Shown here: one piece after another, positions 27,403 to 40,100 of the stretch
How the letters are laid out: each line of letters opens with the position of its first letter
Position numbering within the stretch: position 1 is the first letter of the stretch
Assembly (NCBI RefSeq): GCF_022458985.1
Contig: NC_061781.1
Location: 15,775,501-15,839,500 of the forward strand
Reading direction: 5' to 3'
Source of the DNA: Mugil cephalus
Taxonomy: Eukaryota > Chordata > Actinopteri > Mugiliformes > Mugilidae
DNA: 64,000 nt
Notes under the pieces: model-generated
What the model was told of the DNA's origin: nothing
Database searches by the model: none
What the model saw: only the letters and a program-made list of their open reading frames with translations
Made by a program: the position numbers and the translations under genes

Positions 27403-27409
27403 TTTATAG
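27403..27409 (-). promoter_or_regulatory. ednrb: TATA box of ednrb
   Basis: The minus strand reads TATAAAA here, about 30 bases upstream of the predicted start of the non-coding first exon. This is the best core promoter element in the area. Confidence 0.5.
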
Positions 27410-27419
27410 ACTGAGGTAT

Positions 27420-28258
27420 TGTTGTCAGCATTAGTCATCGATCTGTCTGTAGTGACTGTAATTACTTCCCTTGATGCATCACCCCGAATGAAAGGACAGC
27501 GTTGAAGTGTACTGTCTGTTATCGCAGTGAGATCATTTTATGGGCCTCAGCGGGGATATTACGCTTCAGCGTACCACCCCTCTTTAAGTCAAATTTGGCC
27601 ATTATCTTGTCTGACATAAAGGTTCATCACAAAATCTAAAAGTATCAAAATGTCTTTTTTTAGCGAAGTTTTTTTTTTGTGCTCAAAGCCACAAAAGTGT
27701 CTATCAGTATAAGACACTCTTTCAAGCCGTGACTAATGAATATAACCTACACGGCGTTTTAGCTGCACATGAGCCCGATGCACAAATACTGCTAGGCAAC
27801 AAGAAGAAAAATTATACAAATGGAACTGCAATATTCAGCGAGTTTCCTCCAGAGCTTTTGCTTCGGTTGACATTATCACGTTTTGAAAATATGAGTCGTC
27901 TCCCGCCTACCAGAGAGATACTGCCTCTGCATCTCTCCTGAGAGCCCAGGAGAAGGTGACTTCTCCCCTCGACAGCTTTATGACAACGCGAAGAGCCTGG
28001 AGGAAAACGAGACATGTGACAATGAGAGAGATCCTATTGTTAATAAAGCAACTCTACTTTGAACGCTCCAATCTGTGCCTCATTGACAAATGACCTTGGG
28101 AAACTGTGTGGTGGCATGTTTCCACAAGAACTACAGATTAAGAAAAGCGAGCTAGAAATGAAAAACTATGACAACTGCTAGGTATTAGTTTCTATTCTTG
28201 TTTCTTTTCCATGCAGACTGCTGGAGAGGACTGGAATGCAACTGTAGCAACCGTGATT
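27420..28258. other. Upstream flank of ednrb, no gene seen
   Basis: No recognised coding sequence or repeat. This is the proximal region where ednrb regulatory sites would be expected. Confidence 0.45.
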
Positions 28259-28261
28259 TGA

Positions 28262-28970
28262 CTTAACTAAAGATTCAAGAGTCGTTATTGTCATTATGAG
28301 AACATAACACAATTTTGCAGAGAACCCGGCTTAAAGGCACACATAAATACGCAGACATTTAAATATGACTTATAGAATAGAAAAAAACAGCCTTAAGTAA
28401 GAAAAGTAAAAAATACGCACAAGAAAATGTAAACATTGTGGCAGTGAGCGTAAAGTGCAGCTGAGTGCAAGTTCCAGTCTATGAAATGTTGTGAGTGTGT
28501 GATTGTCCTGAGGACTGATGGTCTGTTTGATTGTCAGCAGGGGTGAGTGTGTGTGTGAGAAGGTGTGTGAGTGCATGTTGTGGCTGGCGGGGGGAGGGTG
28601 CATGTGTGAGAGTGTTTCACCATGGGGGTGGGGGAGTGATTGCTTTAACAGCTCTGGGGAAGAAGCTGTCCCTTAGTCTGTTTGTCGTTGTTTAAATGTT
28701 CCTGTACCTCTTTCCTGATGGAAGAGGTACAAACAGCGTGCTGCCCGGGTGGGTGGGATCTGTTGCTGTGCGTCTAGCCCTTCTCTGGAATCAGTCAGAT
28801 TCCAGAGAATCTGAACCGAGTCCAGATCTGGTAGACAGCATCCCACAATCCCCTGCACTGTCCTCACCACCCGAGCTAAGTGCTTCCTCTCCTGTGCTGT
28901 GTGACTGCTGTACCAGACTGTCACACTGAGACAAAGGATGCTCTTGAACCTCTAAACACGGGTAACAAAT
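28262..28970 (-). mobile_element. Non-LTR retroelement 3' fragment (family unresolved)
   Basis: The + strand begins with gattcaagagtcgttattgt and continues with blocks common to a dispersed teleost repeat: ggggaagaagctgtcccttag, cctgtacctctttcctgatgg, and a region ending near ctgtaccagactgtcacac. In the minus orientation it ends in the cttgaatctt-type tail typical of fish LINE 3' ends. It has no intact reading frame. Recognition is from memory of teleost repeats. Confidence 0.55.
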
Positions 28971-29329
28971 CTTTTATCTTTAGGCCGTCTTCCATTTTAA
29001 TCTCCAGTCTCGCAGTGTTTTTTTTACAGTTACTTTGATTCACAAAGATTTTGATTAGTTTTGATGTAAAACTGATCTGCACTGAAGTTAGTGGATGCAT
29101 TGCCTTTATTCGGTCAGATTTTTGTGTAACTGCGCACTAAAGAAACTATCGTGAACACAGGTCATCAAAGTTACTGTATATGGTTCCTTCCCTTAACTGC
29201 TAAACAAATGTGAACATGTGTTTAGATCATTAGAACATATGTGCTGATTCAGACACTAAACATTAGGTTACGTCTTTGTGGTACCTAATGAAGCAGTTAC
29301 ACTCAACGTTCATGCACAGGTTGACCTTC

Positions 29330-29695
29330 ATATTTTACTCTATTGTCTCTTAGTTTTAGTTCCAGTATTTTCCTCATCGGGGGCCCTCCATGCCGGGAGC
29401 TGTGTGTGACCTGCCTATGGGGGTGCAGTCCTGGGGGGTCCTGCTCCAGGACTTTATGGCGGTGGTGTGGGCCCCTGTCTGTCTGAGTCGGGGTGGTCTC
29501 TGTGGCAGCGTCCTGTGTGGCCGTGGGCTGTGACACCTCTCCGTGTGGACAGCTCCTACAGAACGGTGTTGAATGAATGAATGAGGGTCGGGGATATGGG
29601 GGGTTAGGGGTGTTTGTTTTTTAATGTAAAGCACTTTGAGTTGCATTTTTTGTGTATGAAAAGTGCTATATAAGTAAAGTTTGATTTGATGACAT
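29330..29695 (+). repeat. Interspersed repeat with LINE/SINE-type tail
   Basis: The right end carries aaagcactttgagttgcat followed by gaaaagtgctatataagtaa and a TTTGA-type run. This closing stem-like tail is found on many fish LINE/SINE copies. The 5' limit is uncertain and no coding sequence is intact. Confidence 0.5.
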
Positions 29696-29849
29696 TGATG
29701 ATTAGATTTGACCTGAGAATGTCATGATCTTTACTGATTGACTGGACGACAAAATGTGTGCGCAAGTTACCAAATATGGTTCCTTGCCCCATAATGGGTT
29801 AATAACCAAATGTATAAAATATTACCATAGTATTAGAGGCTATGTCTGT

Positions 29850-30420
29850 CTGATCTGCACCTTTGCTCATCAAAAGGGGCAGGTCACTGGCCAGGGTTTC
29901 TGAGCTGCTACAGATATTTCCTTCAGAGAAAAAGTCACCACTGGCACCTCAGTGGAGTGGATACTAAAACTGAATCATCTGTGTCACTTGCTTGACTTGC
30001 TCAATGAACTCAATTTGTCCTGTCATGAGAGAATGACAAGTGTCTTCAGGTTGCCAGATAGGAAATACTGGACTTCAAAGCCAAGCTGCAACTGTGGGGA
30101 CGGGTGCATATGTGACATGTTCCCAACATTAGCAGGCAATCTGAGGGAGACTGAGGCTGGATCTGTCTTCCCTCGCTCAGGCTGTGGACAGAATTTGCAG
30201 ATGACCCGAGAAAGGCAAAGGAGCGGATATGACTAATTTTTGAGTACATGTCCAGGAAACATCCACGTCAGCTCGAGAAGACGATCAGCTCAGTGTTGAG
30301 GTTGCAAACGACAGCTGGCTGAAAAGTGTGCTTGACCTAAAATCACTGCCAGTATTCTGAAGTCAAGGCTTAATATCCTGAGAAGCACCGAAAACATTGC
30401 AGGGCCAATCCAGTTGTTCA
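29850..30420 (+). pseudogene. Degenerate hAT transposase (ZBED-like)
   Basis: An open stretch at 29952-30236 reads LNHLCHLLDLLNELNLSC, then DMFPTLAGNLRETEAG. This resembles the central part of the ZBED5/SCAND3-type hAT transposases. After a stop codon, translated remnants such as SREDDQLSVEVANDSWLKS continue the match. The copy is broken by stops and lacks the N-terminal zinc finger and clear terminal repeats. Confidence 0.65.
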
Positions 30421-30449
30421 TATATTCATTAAAATTGCTCTGCCAGTAA

Positions 30450-32675
30450 AGCGCTGGTGAAACTCTTTGTCTTCTGCGTCCTCTGAGGAGACCTGCCTTG
30501 CCAGAGTTCAGGGGGGTTCGTGTGGTGGATGGAAGATTAATGACTTTGGCGAGAGCTCGAACACAGACAGATTGGGAGTGGGCGGAGCAGAGCCTCTCTT
30601 TCAGCTGTCAAGGTAAGCTGTGTCATCAGTTTGGGTGCGAACGGGTCACCTGCTCCTGCCCCCTCTTGTCTCTCATGACTTAGACATCTGTCAAATTCTT
30701 AATTATTTCTCTCGCTTGTAGTTCAAAGGGAAATTGAATATCCCCAGTTGTTGCAAGCCGAGGTTAACATGGACACTGTCCCTGAGTCTTCTGAGGTAGC
30801 CTGCTTGTAACAAAAAAACCTGTCTCAGTCTTTTTCTTTTTATACAGTTAAAAATCTGATTGAGTAAATTTACAGTTTTTAGGTGAAACTAATTAAACAC
30901 TTTTTCTTTTATCTCATCCACTATATCTCAAATAAGTCAATTACAGATCTTTTTACTCCATTTACAGCTATTAGTCTCACTTTTATCAGCAATATTAAAG
31001 CACTACTTAAACAGTAAAATTAATTAAAATCCATCAATGTAATATGTTTAAACAGACCTATCTGCAAAATGAATATAATTAGTTTCACTACTCCATATTT
31101 CGTTATCTTTACAAGAGGATTCTCAGACATATACAGCCATAGGCATATGTACGTGTAGATTATATGTAGATCACGTCCAACAACTGTACACAAGTCTTGG
31201 TTTGTGATGCTCACAGGACGAGACAGAAGGTGGAAAAAAGTCGAGGAAAGAGCATGATAGACTTTGGGTTAATCTCATCTCATAACACTCAAGCCAGAGC
31301 CAAAACAAACTCCTCACGTTGAAAAGGTAGTTCCAGTGCCTGGAAATGACAGTGATGGCCTTTTTTCATTTTCCCACAGTAATAGCAGCGTGCGGCGCCT
31401 ATAATATCAGAGGTGGAGAGGTGATTGTGAATCTGTTTTTTTTTTTTTTTCCTGCAGGTTCCAGAGGTTGAATCTTAAAAGGATCTTCATCTTGCTCAAT
31501 GTTTGAGCATTGCCAGCAGCTCTATGAGCCCTTCACATATGGTGAACTACTGGAAAATGAAACCCACTTTGTGAGCGTAGGTTTATTTTACTGAATGTCA
31601 ATTTATTAGACAAAACGTTCCGATAACCTTTGCAGAATGACAGAATCACCTCCATTTGTGGCTGGGAAGGGCTTAGAACTGAGGAGGACCGTAAGTTAAG
31701 ATAAATTTGAAATGTTGACAGCCTTTTATTTTGCTCTTTTGATGTGAGCAAGCTAAACAAATGAGAAGAGCTTATCCAGGAAGAGACAGACAGATTGATG
31801 TGAACCCTCAGCGCCTGTCATGAGTGACAAGGATGGGGGAAGCTGCTCAAGAACAGGCAAGGGACAGGTTGGGAAAATGCACACTTTATATAAATTTTCC
31901 CCACTCGTGCAGAAAAGAAGTTGTACACAGACTTAAGTATTCATGCAACCTGGAGCCTTGTCTTGACAAATTAGCACAAATAATGAATATGTTAAATATG
32001 CAATCCTTCACGGGTCTCATTTAGAGGACATGAATAAATGGATATTCTTCTTCTTTACTCAGACCTTATTGAAATCGCACATAAAACCTCCCACAGGCTG
32101 TCAAAGACATTCCCTACATTTGTGATGAGCCTGAGATAAACATTGCGAATATGCACAGATTTCACCACCACAACAAGAGGCAGCTGATGAGCCAAATGTA
32201 GGTTTTGCAGTGACATTGCTGTTTTTGTGGTCTCTCCCACACTCATGTGTTGGATTATTTGTCAAGGGAGGTAGAAAGATAGCGCTGCTAAATTAACTAA
32301 GCATAATCAGAAATAATAAATAACTTAGCAATTTTGCGTAACAGCTAAAGTAAGTAATTAAAAAGTTCTGCCTAATTGGGAAATGTTTTGTGACCTTATG
32401 TCCTTATGTTTAAAGCAGCACGTGCAGCGCCTGATCTAGGTCAAAGTATGAATTAAAGGCAACATTGGTTCCCTTTGATGAAAGGTTTGCACAATGTTAA
32501 TGATCCCTAATATACAAAGCTGTCCTTCTGGGAAAGCAGCCATTAAATTATCATGTACAGGAGCGGCTGATTTCACTTACATAATCTTTGAGGACAAGGA
32601 CGTAGCGGCTGGAATCAAAGGCATTTTCACCAATAAAGGTTCCTCCGTATGTTACCGTCCCAGTGGAATAATATG
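30450..32675 (+). CDS. erich6b: FAM194/ERICH6-like gene, partly resolved
   Basis: Six exons chain in phase without stops as far as the fifth: about 30500-30612, 30722-30795, 31508-31570, 31636-31690, 32063-32121, then 32520-32675. The last encodes CPSGKAAIKLSC, ADFTYIIFEDKD and SSVCYRPSGIIW, matching the FAM194 core (PSGN..., FTYIILED, CYHPNG) of ERICH6 proteins. The first contains QTDWEW, like a QTDW motif in ERICH6B. I could not place the exons between 32121 and 32520 in phase, the N-terminal glutamate-rich region, or the HVHAPPF-type half of the domain. As recalled, human ERICH6B is convergent with COG3, as here, which favours erich6b. The locus may be fast-evolving or decaying. The function of the family is unknown. 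Confidence 0.45.
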
Positions 32676-32959
32676 GTAATTACTCCATAAAGTTACGACT
32701 TTAATTTTAGAAAAGGCCTTAGAGTAATGGTTTGACATTTTGAGGAAATATGCTTCTTCACTTGTGGTGGAGAATTAGATTGAATATTGATACCACTTTC
32801 TTGGTTACGGTGCTGTGCGGCAATTTAACTTAGCAGAAGGCTAGCTTTGTCTGAAGGTATCGAAACCTACAATGTGAAAACTGCTACCAGAATATATTTA
32901 GGTGATGAACTGAGGTGTTTTATTACCCCCAAGACCAGACTAGCTGATGCCTTCTTTTA

Positions 32960-33335
32960 ATCTTTAAAGGAGCAGCTTGTACAATTTAGTGACATCTAGT
33001 GGTGAACTTGCACATTGCAACTAATGTTCCTCACTTTTAAAATGTGATGGAGAACCTTCAGCATAAAACAAATCATCAGCATTTGATTTGTCCATTCTGG
33101 AAAGACATAGAAACATGGCAGAGCAACATAGCAGACTCTGAGGATGAGGGCACACAACCTTTATGAATATGATAGGCTCAATTTAGGCTAAAAACAAAAC
33201 AAAACAAAAATAAAACAAAATCTGACAATGGGTAGTTATGGGAGATGATGACAAAAGTATAATTATGAATACATTATTTAACTTCTACTCATAGAAACCC
33301 CTAAATCCCAGCATGGACCTTCAATCTAAGAAAAA
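32960..33335. repeat. Dispersed teleost non-autonomous repeat
   Basis: It contains aaaggagcagcttgtac and gacatctagtggtgaac near the left end and a segment with acatggcagagcaacata further in. It ends near aaacccctaaatcccagc. These blocks occur together in a repeat common in fish genomes. There is no coding potential. Exact ends and target duplication were not determined. Confidence 0.5.
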
Positions 33336-33732
33336 AGCAATTATACATAACATGATATTTCATGCATTGATATTCTGGTCTGTTATGCTTTCAAAACATG
33401 TTTACATTCAGACTGGTGGAAGGACAACATTCAAAATACACATTCACGTGTTATTTTTACTACTACGTCTATAGGAAATGCATGGAAATTACTTCATAGT
33501 TAATTAGATAATCCCTCATTGGCATATTTAAGTGGAACTGGTTTCAAGCCTCACACTATTAGCACATTTCATCTCACTAGGCAACACATCACTACGCACA
33601 TAGACCCACAAGAAAGCCACCTTTGCACATCAGGAAAACACTGTACGCTTTGGTGTGGGCTCATAGCTGCAGGTAGGTAATGATAAATGCACTTCAAATG
33701 AGCATGCTGTGTTTTTATTTAATGTGTTGCCC

Positions 33733-33759
33733 ATATATATATATATATATATATATATA
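33733..33759. repeat. (AT)n microsatellite
   Basis: About thirteen AT units. The surrounding 33.3-37.1 kb carries no exon that I can support. Confidence 0.95.
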
Positions 33760-36700
33760 GCACATGACAAACATAGGCGCTTCTACGGCAGCCATTAATG
33801 ATAATCAGCATTCTCCCTGAAAAAAAGAGTACATTTGAGAAAGGGACAATGTGTTGTTTGTCTCTTAATATAGCCCATTTGTCCAGAGGGCCAAGGGAGG
33901 CCAGGACAAGGCATTCTGGAGATATATACTGTATATGTAATGAAGAGCAAAGGTTTGCCCTCTGCTTGGTCAGATAAAGACCTCCATGTCCTGCCTCCCT
34001 CCAAATATGCACATTATGCAGCATTACAGATCCATTTCCCAGATGCAGAAGCTTAGCAAACAAATGGAAAAGAAGAAGCCATCCGAAAAGATAAATGCCT
34101 ACGCACATTAAGTCGGAATGGCAGTGCCAAAGTTTAAAACCATGTGTTATTTTAAACTTCTGGAGTGTCTGCCCCTTATAGTCACTCAAAATTATATTCA
34201 GCCGGCAAAGATTTGTGAGCTTTGTAGAAAAAAGATTTATGGTTCACTTGTTGTGCTAATGCGGATATTTCAGTAAACACCGGAAATAAGTTCATGTGAA
34301 ATCTAGAATGAGAAAATAAACAACTATCTTTAGGAGGAATAGCAGCTTGAGTGTAGACTGTAGGAAAGAGAAAACTTGAGAATTGAATAATGACCAAGTG
34401 TTGAAATAAATAAAATAACTATCCTCTGACATCTTGACCAAGATCTTAAGCATTTAACGTTAACACCCTACCTTTCCATTACCTAACTGGGGATGACTCG
34501 CCATTTTCAGTATATTAAATGTACAGTGGGTTACCGTTCAGATGGACAAAGCCCCAGTACAAACCTGAAGTTCCATTAGTATTTCTACTCCTTGGGAAGA
34601 AATATAAACGAGGCCCATGAGAGGAAAGTGAGCAAATGCCAGGAGCTCGTGGAGGAGTGCAGAAGTCATGGCTGGTGGACTCGCTGTGGCGAGGTGAGCC
34701 ATATATTCCATCACTGAAGCCACAATGAAAATAAAACCACAAGGTGGCTACGGATTAAGAGCGGAGACCCGTGGCTTGCTGCTGCTGGGCAGCCAGGGCT
34801 TGTTCAAATGAGTGTCGGGGTCAGATGCAAGACCTGAGACGCCTGATGACTCCGTTAACATTACTGATTCATCACACAGACATGTCTTCAACTCAAACCT
34901 TGAATAAAAGGTAGGTAAAAGAAAAAAAGGTAAAAAAGAAAAAAAAAAAGAAAAAAGTAGGTACTAAACAGGATATTTGGTGAAGTACACGCATGCATCA
35001 GAGACAATTGTGTTGGGGCTTCAAAACTTCCCAGTAATCAGTAGCAGATATATGGTGTGTGCAATTTAATGTTTAATTTGTCTTGTTTTCCAGTCTGTTA
35101 CAGTTTCTTTCACATTGATAATGAGAAAACAATGTGCGTTGAATTTTAATAAATAATAGTTTTCCAGTAAGTTTCTTCCATAACTCTAATGTCTAATCTT
35201 ATTTGTTTCTCTCTACCAGAAGTTTGACGCTTTTCTTGTTCTCTACTAGACATTTTTGAGACAATGAATCCTTCACATTCTTGTGATAAATAAACCATCT
35301 TTGCAGGATCCTTTAATAATATAAATCAGGCGCATCATGAAGAACATAACACGGGCTTTTTGGTCTCCATACATATTTATCAAAAGATTCCTGCGCATGT
35401 ATACTGATAGAATTAGACAGATCTGTCTGAAGCTCATTTCAATGGATTTCCAATTCACTTGCAGCTTAGTTTACTCTATTGCAACCAGTCTACTCTTTTG
35501 GTCAGTTGTAGACTTCGCTAGTGATTTATATCCATTATCAAGTTTCTATATATGACCCGCTGGCACAGTGTTAATTAGGTGTTCTTCCAAGACATGAAAT
35601 TATACAGTGAGTGAGTGTATAGCTGATTTAGACTCACACTTGTACGGGACTTGCAGATTGTGAGAACACACTCCTGGGATGGGAATATTTTATCTTTGTC
35701 TGCTTCTCTTGCTTTCACTCAGTCAAATTTACATTTGCATGAGAATAACAAAGAGCAGTATTTCCAGAGTAGGTTCCCAAAGCTTTGCAACGCCAGTATA
35801 ATAGCAGATTTTTCAAAAGACAACAAATTACTATTGCTTTAGTATTACTAACCACGAGTACACCCCTGTGCAATATTATTAAAACTGGCAATGATTTGAA
35901 ATTGTACTCTAAGTTTGTGTGTTTGATCTTTTGAGGTTCTTTTTAATTATCCATAACATATAACTGCTTTCGCTTCAACTTTAATACGATACCATTATAT
36001 TAACAGATACACATGCACGTTTTTTGTTGAAGGTAGATTGTTTGGTTACTGTTTGTTTCATCTGTCTTCTATATATTAATGTAATCCCACACTTAGACAG
36101 GTATTGAGATCAGGACTCTGTGTGGGCCATAGCATCTCATTGTGCTCCTCTTTACTTTGGATTGATCTTTATGTCTCTGTAAGTGTTTGCGTATGTTCGT
36201 GCTCACTGTCATTTGGCAGAATATATTGGGAACCAATCAAACACATCCGCAATGGTATTCTTTAATAGATAAGAAACTAAACTCCTAAAGAGCTCAAAGA
36301 CACGGTATACAGTATATACATTAAATACTGTGTGCAGTGCTGCAGAACAATGGCAGTGGTAAGTACTACAGAAGAAAATGTATCAAATAAAAGAGGGGGT
36401 GGATTTAATTTTTTTTCGCTACACTTCTTTCTCTTTGTATTATGTCTGCCAAGTATATGGTTACTTATCTTTCTAGGGTTGCTATGGTACACTAGTGGGA
36501 GCAAATCATGCTGTTTTTATATGGCCATTTCTGTATCTGATTCTTCTTTGTGCACGCTGTTTCTCTGCTCAACCCGGTTTCAAAAGGAAACTCAAGGATA
36601 TCACGAAGATGATGCAAACACCTGACTCTTAGGACAAATCAACTGAAATGGAGACAACAACAAATGCTGGTTTTGTAAACATCGTGAAACTAAAAGAGGT

Positions 36701-37164
36701 CAGACAAAAAAATAAATAAATAAATAAAAATCTCGCCTGCATCAGATGAATTCACAAAAAAAAAAAAACACCGCAAACACACAGTGTCTGTTGATCTTTT
36801 CGAATGGCCTCGCAAGACATTAGTCTGTGATACTGGCCACTAGTTTTAACACAACCATGTAAATGAATTTAGCCTTAACAAATTCATACCTGCTTGGTTG
36901 AAGCAAAATAATTGCATCCCCACAAGCCTGACACAAGACGAGAGACATAAAGGAGTCGGCACTCTCAACTCTGATGTCTTGTCCACACCTTATGTTGCAC
37001 CAGCTCATGACAAGTACTAGTAGTCCCGTAGATAATTCTTAAAGAGGGAGTGTGGGACTTCCACATGTAAATGAATGTTCATTACAGTCAAGCCCTTTCC
37101 AAACAAGCTCACACAGTCTTGATATATCCTGCCACAGGCTGGTGCATCTCTCTGTATTTTGCAG

Positions 37165-40100
37165 TATATCAGCTCTAGGTAGCGAGGAGCAGGGCGACGC
37201 TAACAGCAGCATCAGAGACGAGGATTACAGCCTGGAAAAAGAAAGCGATGAAAAAGACAGCAAGGACATATGCAGCACAGCATTGCTTTTGGTTCCTTGT
37301 CATTCGAGAGCACTAAAAGAAGATAAAAAAAAAAAAACTATGTTGCGGCTTTAATGCAGGGTAGTTGCATGAGTTTCTGACCCTGGGTGCTGAATGACTG
37401 AGATTAATTATTCTTTCCATCTGTAGACTACAAACAAATGACAAAAGAAATGACAGCTGAACCACAAAGACATGTGGCTGATATATGACCATGTAAGTGT
37501 GTTTCATTTGGGGTGCGTGTCACAGAGAAGGTTTACAAAAACAAACACACAGTGAGGTATTTCGGCTTTCTGAAATACAGCAATATGTCCTTGCTAGGAC
37601 ACCAAGAATATAGGAGGTTTCTCTGACTGTTATTATTATTATTATTAAACTAACATTTGAAATGCACTTTGTAGAGGACCCTGTGAAATGGTGAATAGAT
37701 ACAATTAGCATATATGAAGCCCTTCTGTGTGTTTTAGAGATAAGTTTCCTAATGCCCAAGAATCGCTGGATTTCAGTTTTCATAGCCTTGCCTAGCCTTG
37801 TCACAGTGTAAGTTTTATCTTGTGAAAGATGATATGACACGGTATCCAGAGACATGGAGTTTCACCGTTTTGATTTATTCATGAAGCACGAGTTAAAGAA
37901 CCTCAAAGAATTTAATAAATTATGAAGTGTCTTTGTTTTTTCTCCTCAGAGTCTTCCTAAAAACATGAAGTCTGACTTGGAGATATCCCCAGATAATGAA
38001 GTGTTGGATTTGCTCAGCGAGGAAACTCCCCAAACTCCCGCAGGCTGCCAAGGAGAAACTGAAGAGTCTTTAACAAATCTGGACAAGGTGGGGAAGAAAC
38101 TGCCACTTTCAAACTGCTCCTTTTCCTCTCCCTTTTTTTTTTCCGTTTATGGAACATGCAATTAGTCTGCATTTGTTTTGTACCAAAACTGTCACTGCTG
38201 CTGCTTCTTTTAAAACGTATCAGACTGACTGTTTTTGAATGCCTCATTAACTGCAGAAATATTTAGATGCTATGTATTTCCAATCCTGTGTCGCTTTGCG
38301 GGAGAGAGAGTAAAGAAAGAATTATAAACATCTAGTCCTACAATGCTTTCAGATTGGGCTGCTCCAGACTCTGTCGAACATTTGCTGTGAGTGCTGCAAA
38401 GCAACTGACAAAACCCCCAGAGGCCGGCGATCAGATAGCCCATAGTGTTGACCCAAAAGAGGTGAGAGAGGGAAAGTGTGCCGCTAAAACCACAGTTAAT
38501 ATGGTGACACTGTCATGTCCAATAAAAAGGGAGTGAACTTGTACTGAAGAAAAGTGTGATTTTGCTCATTCTCAACTACCATGTGTAGCTGGGAATTGGA
38601 GGCATCATGGAAACCCACCAACATCTCAGAAGTGGACTACTTCTGTACTGAGGAATGAGCTAAAATCCCTCACAGCCACTGTAGACGGGTCAGCAGTTAC
38701 CGGAAATATTTACTTGCTGCACAAAGGTGTCACAGTATATAAATCGGGGTGGGCAACTTAAATGATGGAGGAGGCCACAATATTTGTCAGTTCAGGGGGT
38801 CACAGAGGGCCGCGAACGTTCTAACCAGGTATATGACAAAAATGCTATTTTATATAAATATGTGCATATGTCCTTTTTTTAATTAACCAACATTCATCAC
38901 AGTATCTCAATATTTCAAACGCATGTATAAAGATTCCACTCTTCAACAACAATGGGTTTGAACAAGGAAACAAAAAGTAACCACATACTTGGATTTTTGC
39001 AGTTTTCATGAATAAAAATGACCATTCAAAGATGCTGCACAGCAAACCAACATAAAGTCCAAGAGCACATTTTGCTAATTTTTACAATTAAAAGACGGAT
39101 ATTTTTTCCTGCAGAGCTGTTCTACATCACCGCCCAAGTCAGTAGGACTGTTTCTCTTCTAATCAGAAACATGTGGCATTACCTGTTGGTTATTGAGTTT
39201 TCTTTTCGCAGTGTTTGACCTTTCCTGCTCGGCGATTTTCTTTTTCTCTTGGGTGTTTAACTGTGACTGGCCACCAGCATTATAGGGCATTATCGCCATA
39301 TTACGCTCTATCGCCATCTACAAGCCCGGCGTTCTTTCTCGCTGATGGAGAAGGTGGATGCGCTATGAAGCCGCGCCTGCCAACTAGCGGCGAACTGTGT
39401 TATTACAACTTAAAACAGCTGGGATCGGTAGAGGAAGTGTTTTTATAATTTTCCAAAAATTAATCCAGCGGTGCCTAGTTGCCCTTCCCTGATATAAATA
39501 AATGCGCAAGTATAGTATTTGTCTTTCCCTTGATTGATTTGGATCTCTTTGTTACTCTCAAGACTTTAAAATTCACTAATGCTTTGAGTCATTTATGGAG
39601 AAATGAAGAATATAAAGGGCACAAAAACGTTTCAGCGGCTATGACCCTGTGTGCATGGATTTAAGCGGTTTGCCATTCCTCTCTAACATTTCTAAATAGT
39701 ATTTTTGTGCAGTGCACTTTGGTTGAGACTGAAATGTCTCCAGGAGATAAGCCAAAGGGCTTTTGAAGATCCCGATTGTCATTAAACTGCATGCAGATAC
39801 CCACTGGGCAGACCAGACTAATCCTAATGATGCTGGAAGCAAAGGCAGGTTCAATCTGTTATCTTATATTTTAGTTTGAGGCAAAATACCAGCAAAACAA
39901 ATCATATTCCAATCAACCTTTAGCTGTAGTTCAAACACCGAGCTTGGAGTATATGTTAAAAATTGTATGTGTGCAGCATTTAGCTCAGTGTGTTTGAGTG
40001 CATCAACCATGATAGCAAGTGCTTCAAGTTCCAGGATAAGCAACCATGGGAGAATTGATACAGATGGATTTCATGCACCCAATCTGTCCTACCAGGGTAC

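Noticed and set aside
33535-33580. A KWNW-like stretch that might continue the FAM194 domain
   Set aside because: It reaches a stop within a few codons, has no splice sites in the right phase and lacks the following HVHAPPF-type block.
36090-36130. Short Tc1-like match (ttgagatcaggactctgtg)
   Set aside because: Too short to define an element. It may be a remnant but cannot be bounded.
38353-38460. Longer exon ending at the donor before gtgagagagg
   Set aside because: The phase required by the preceding exon meets a stop before 38460. The internal GTGAGT at 38387 fits instead.
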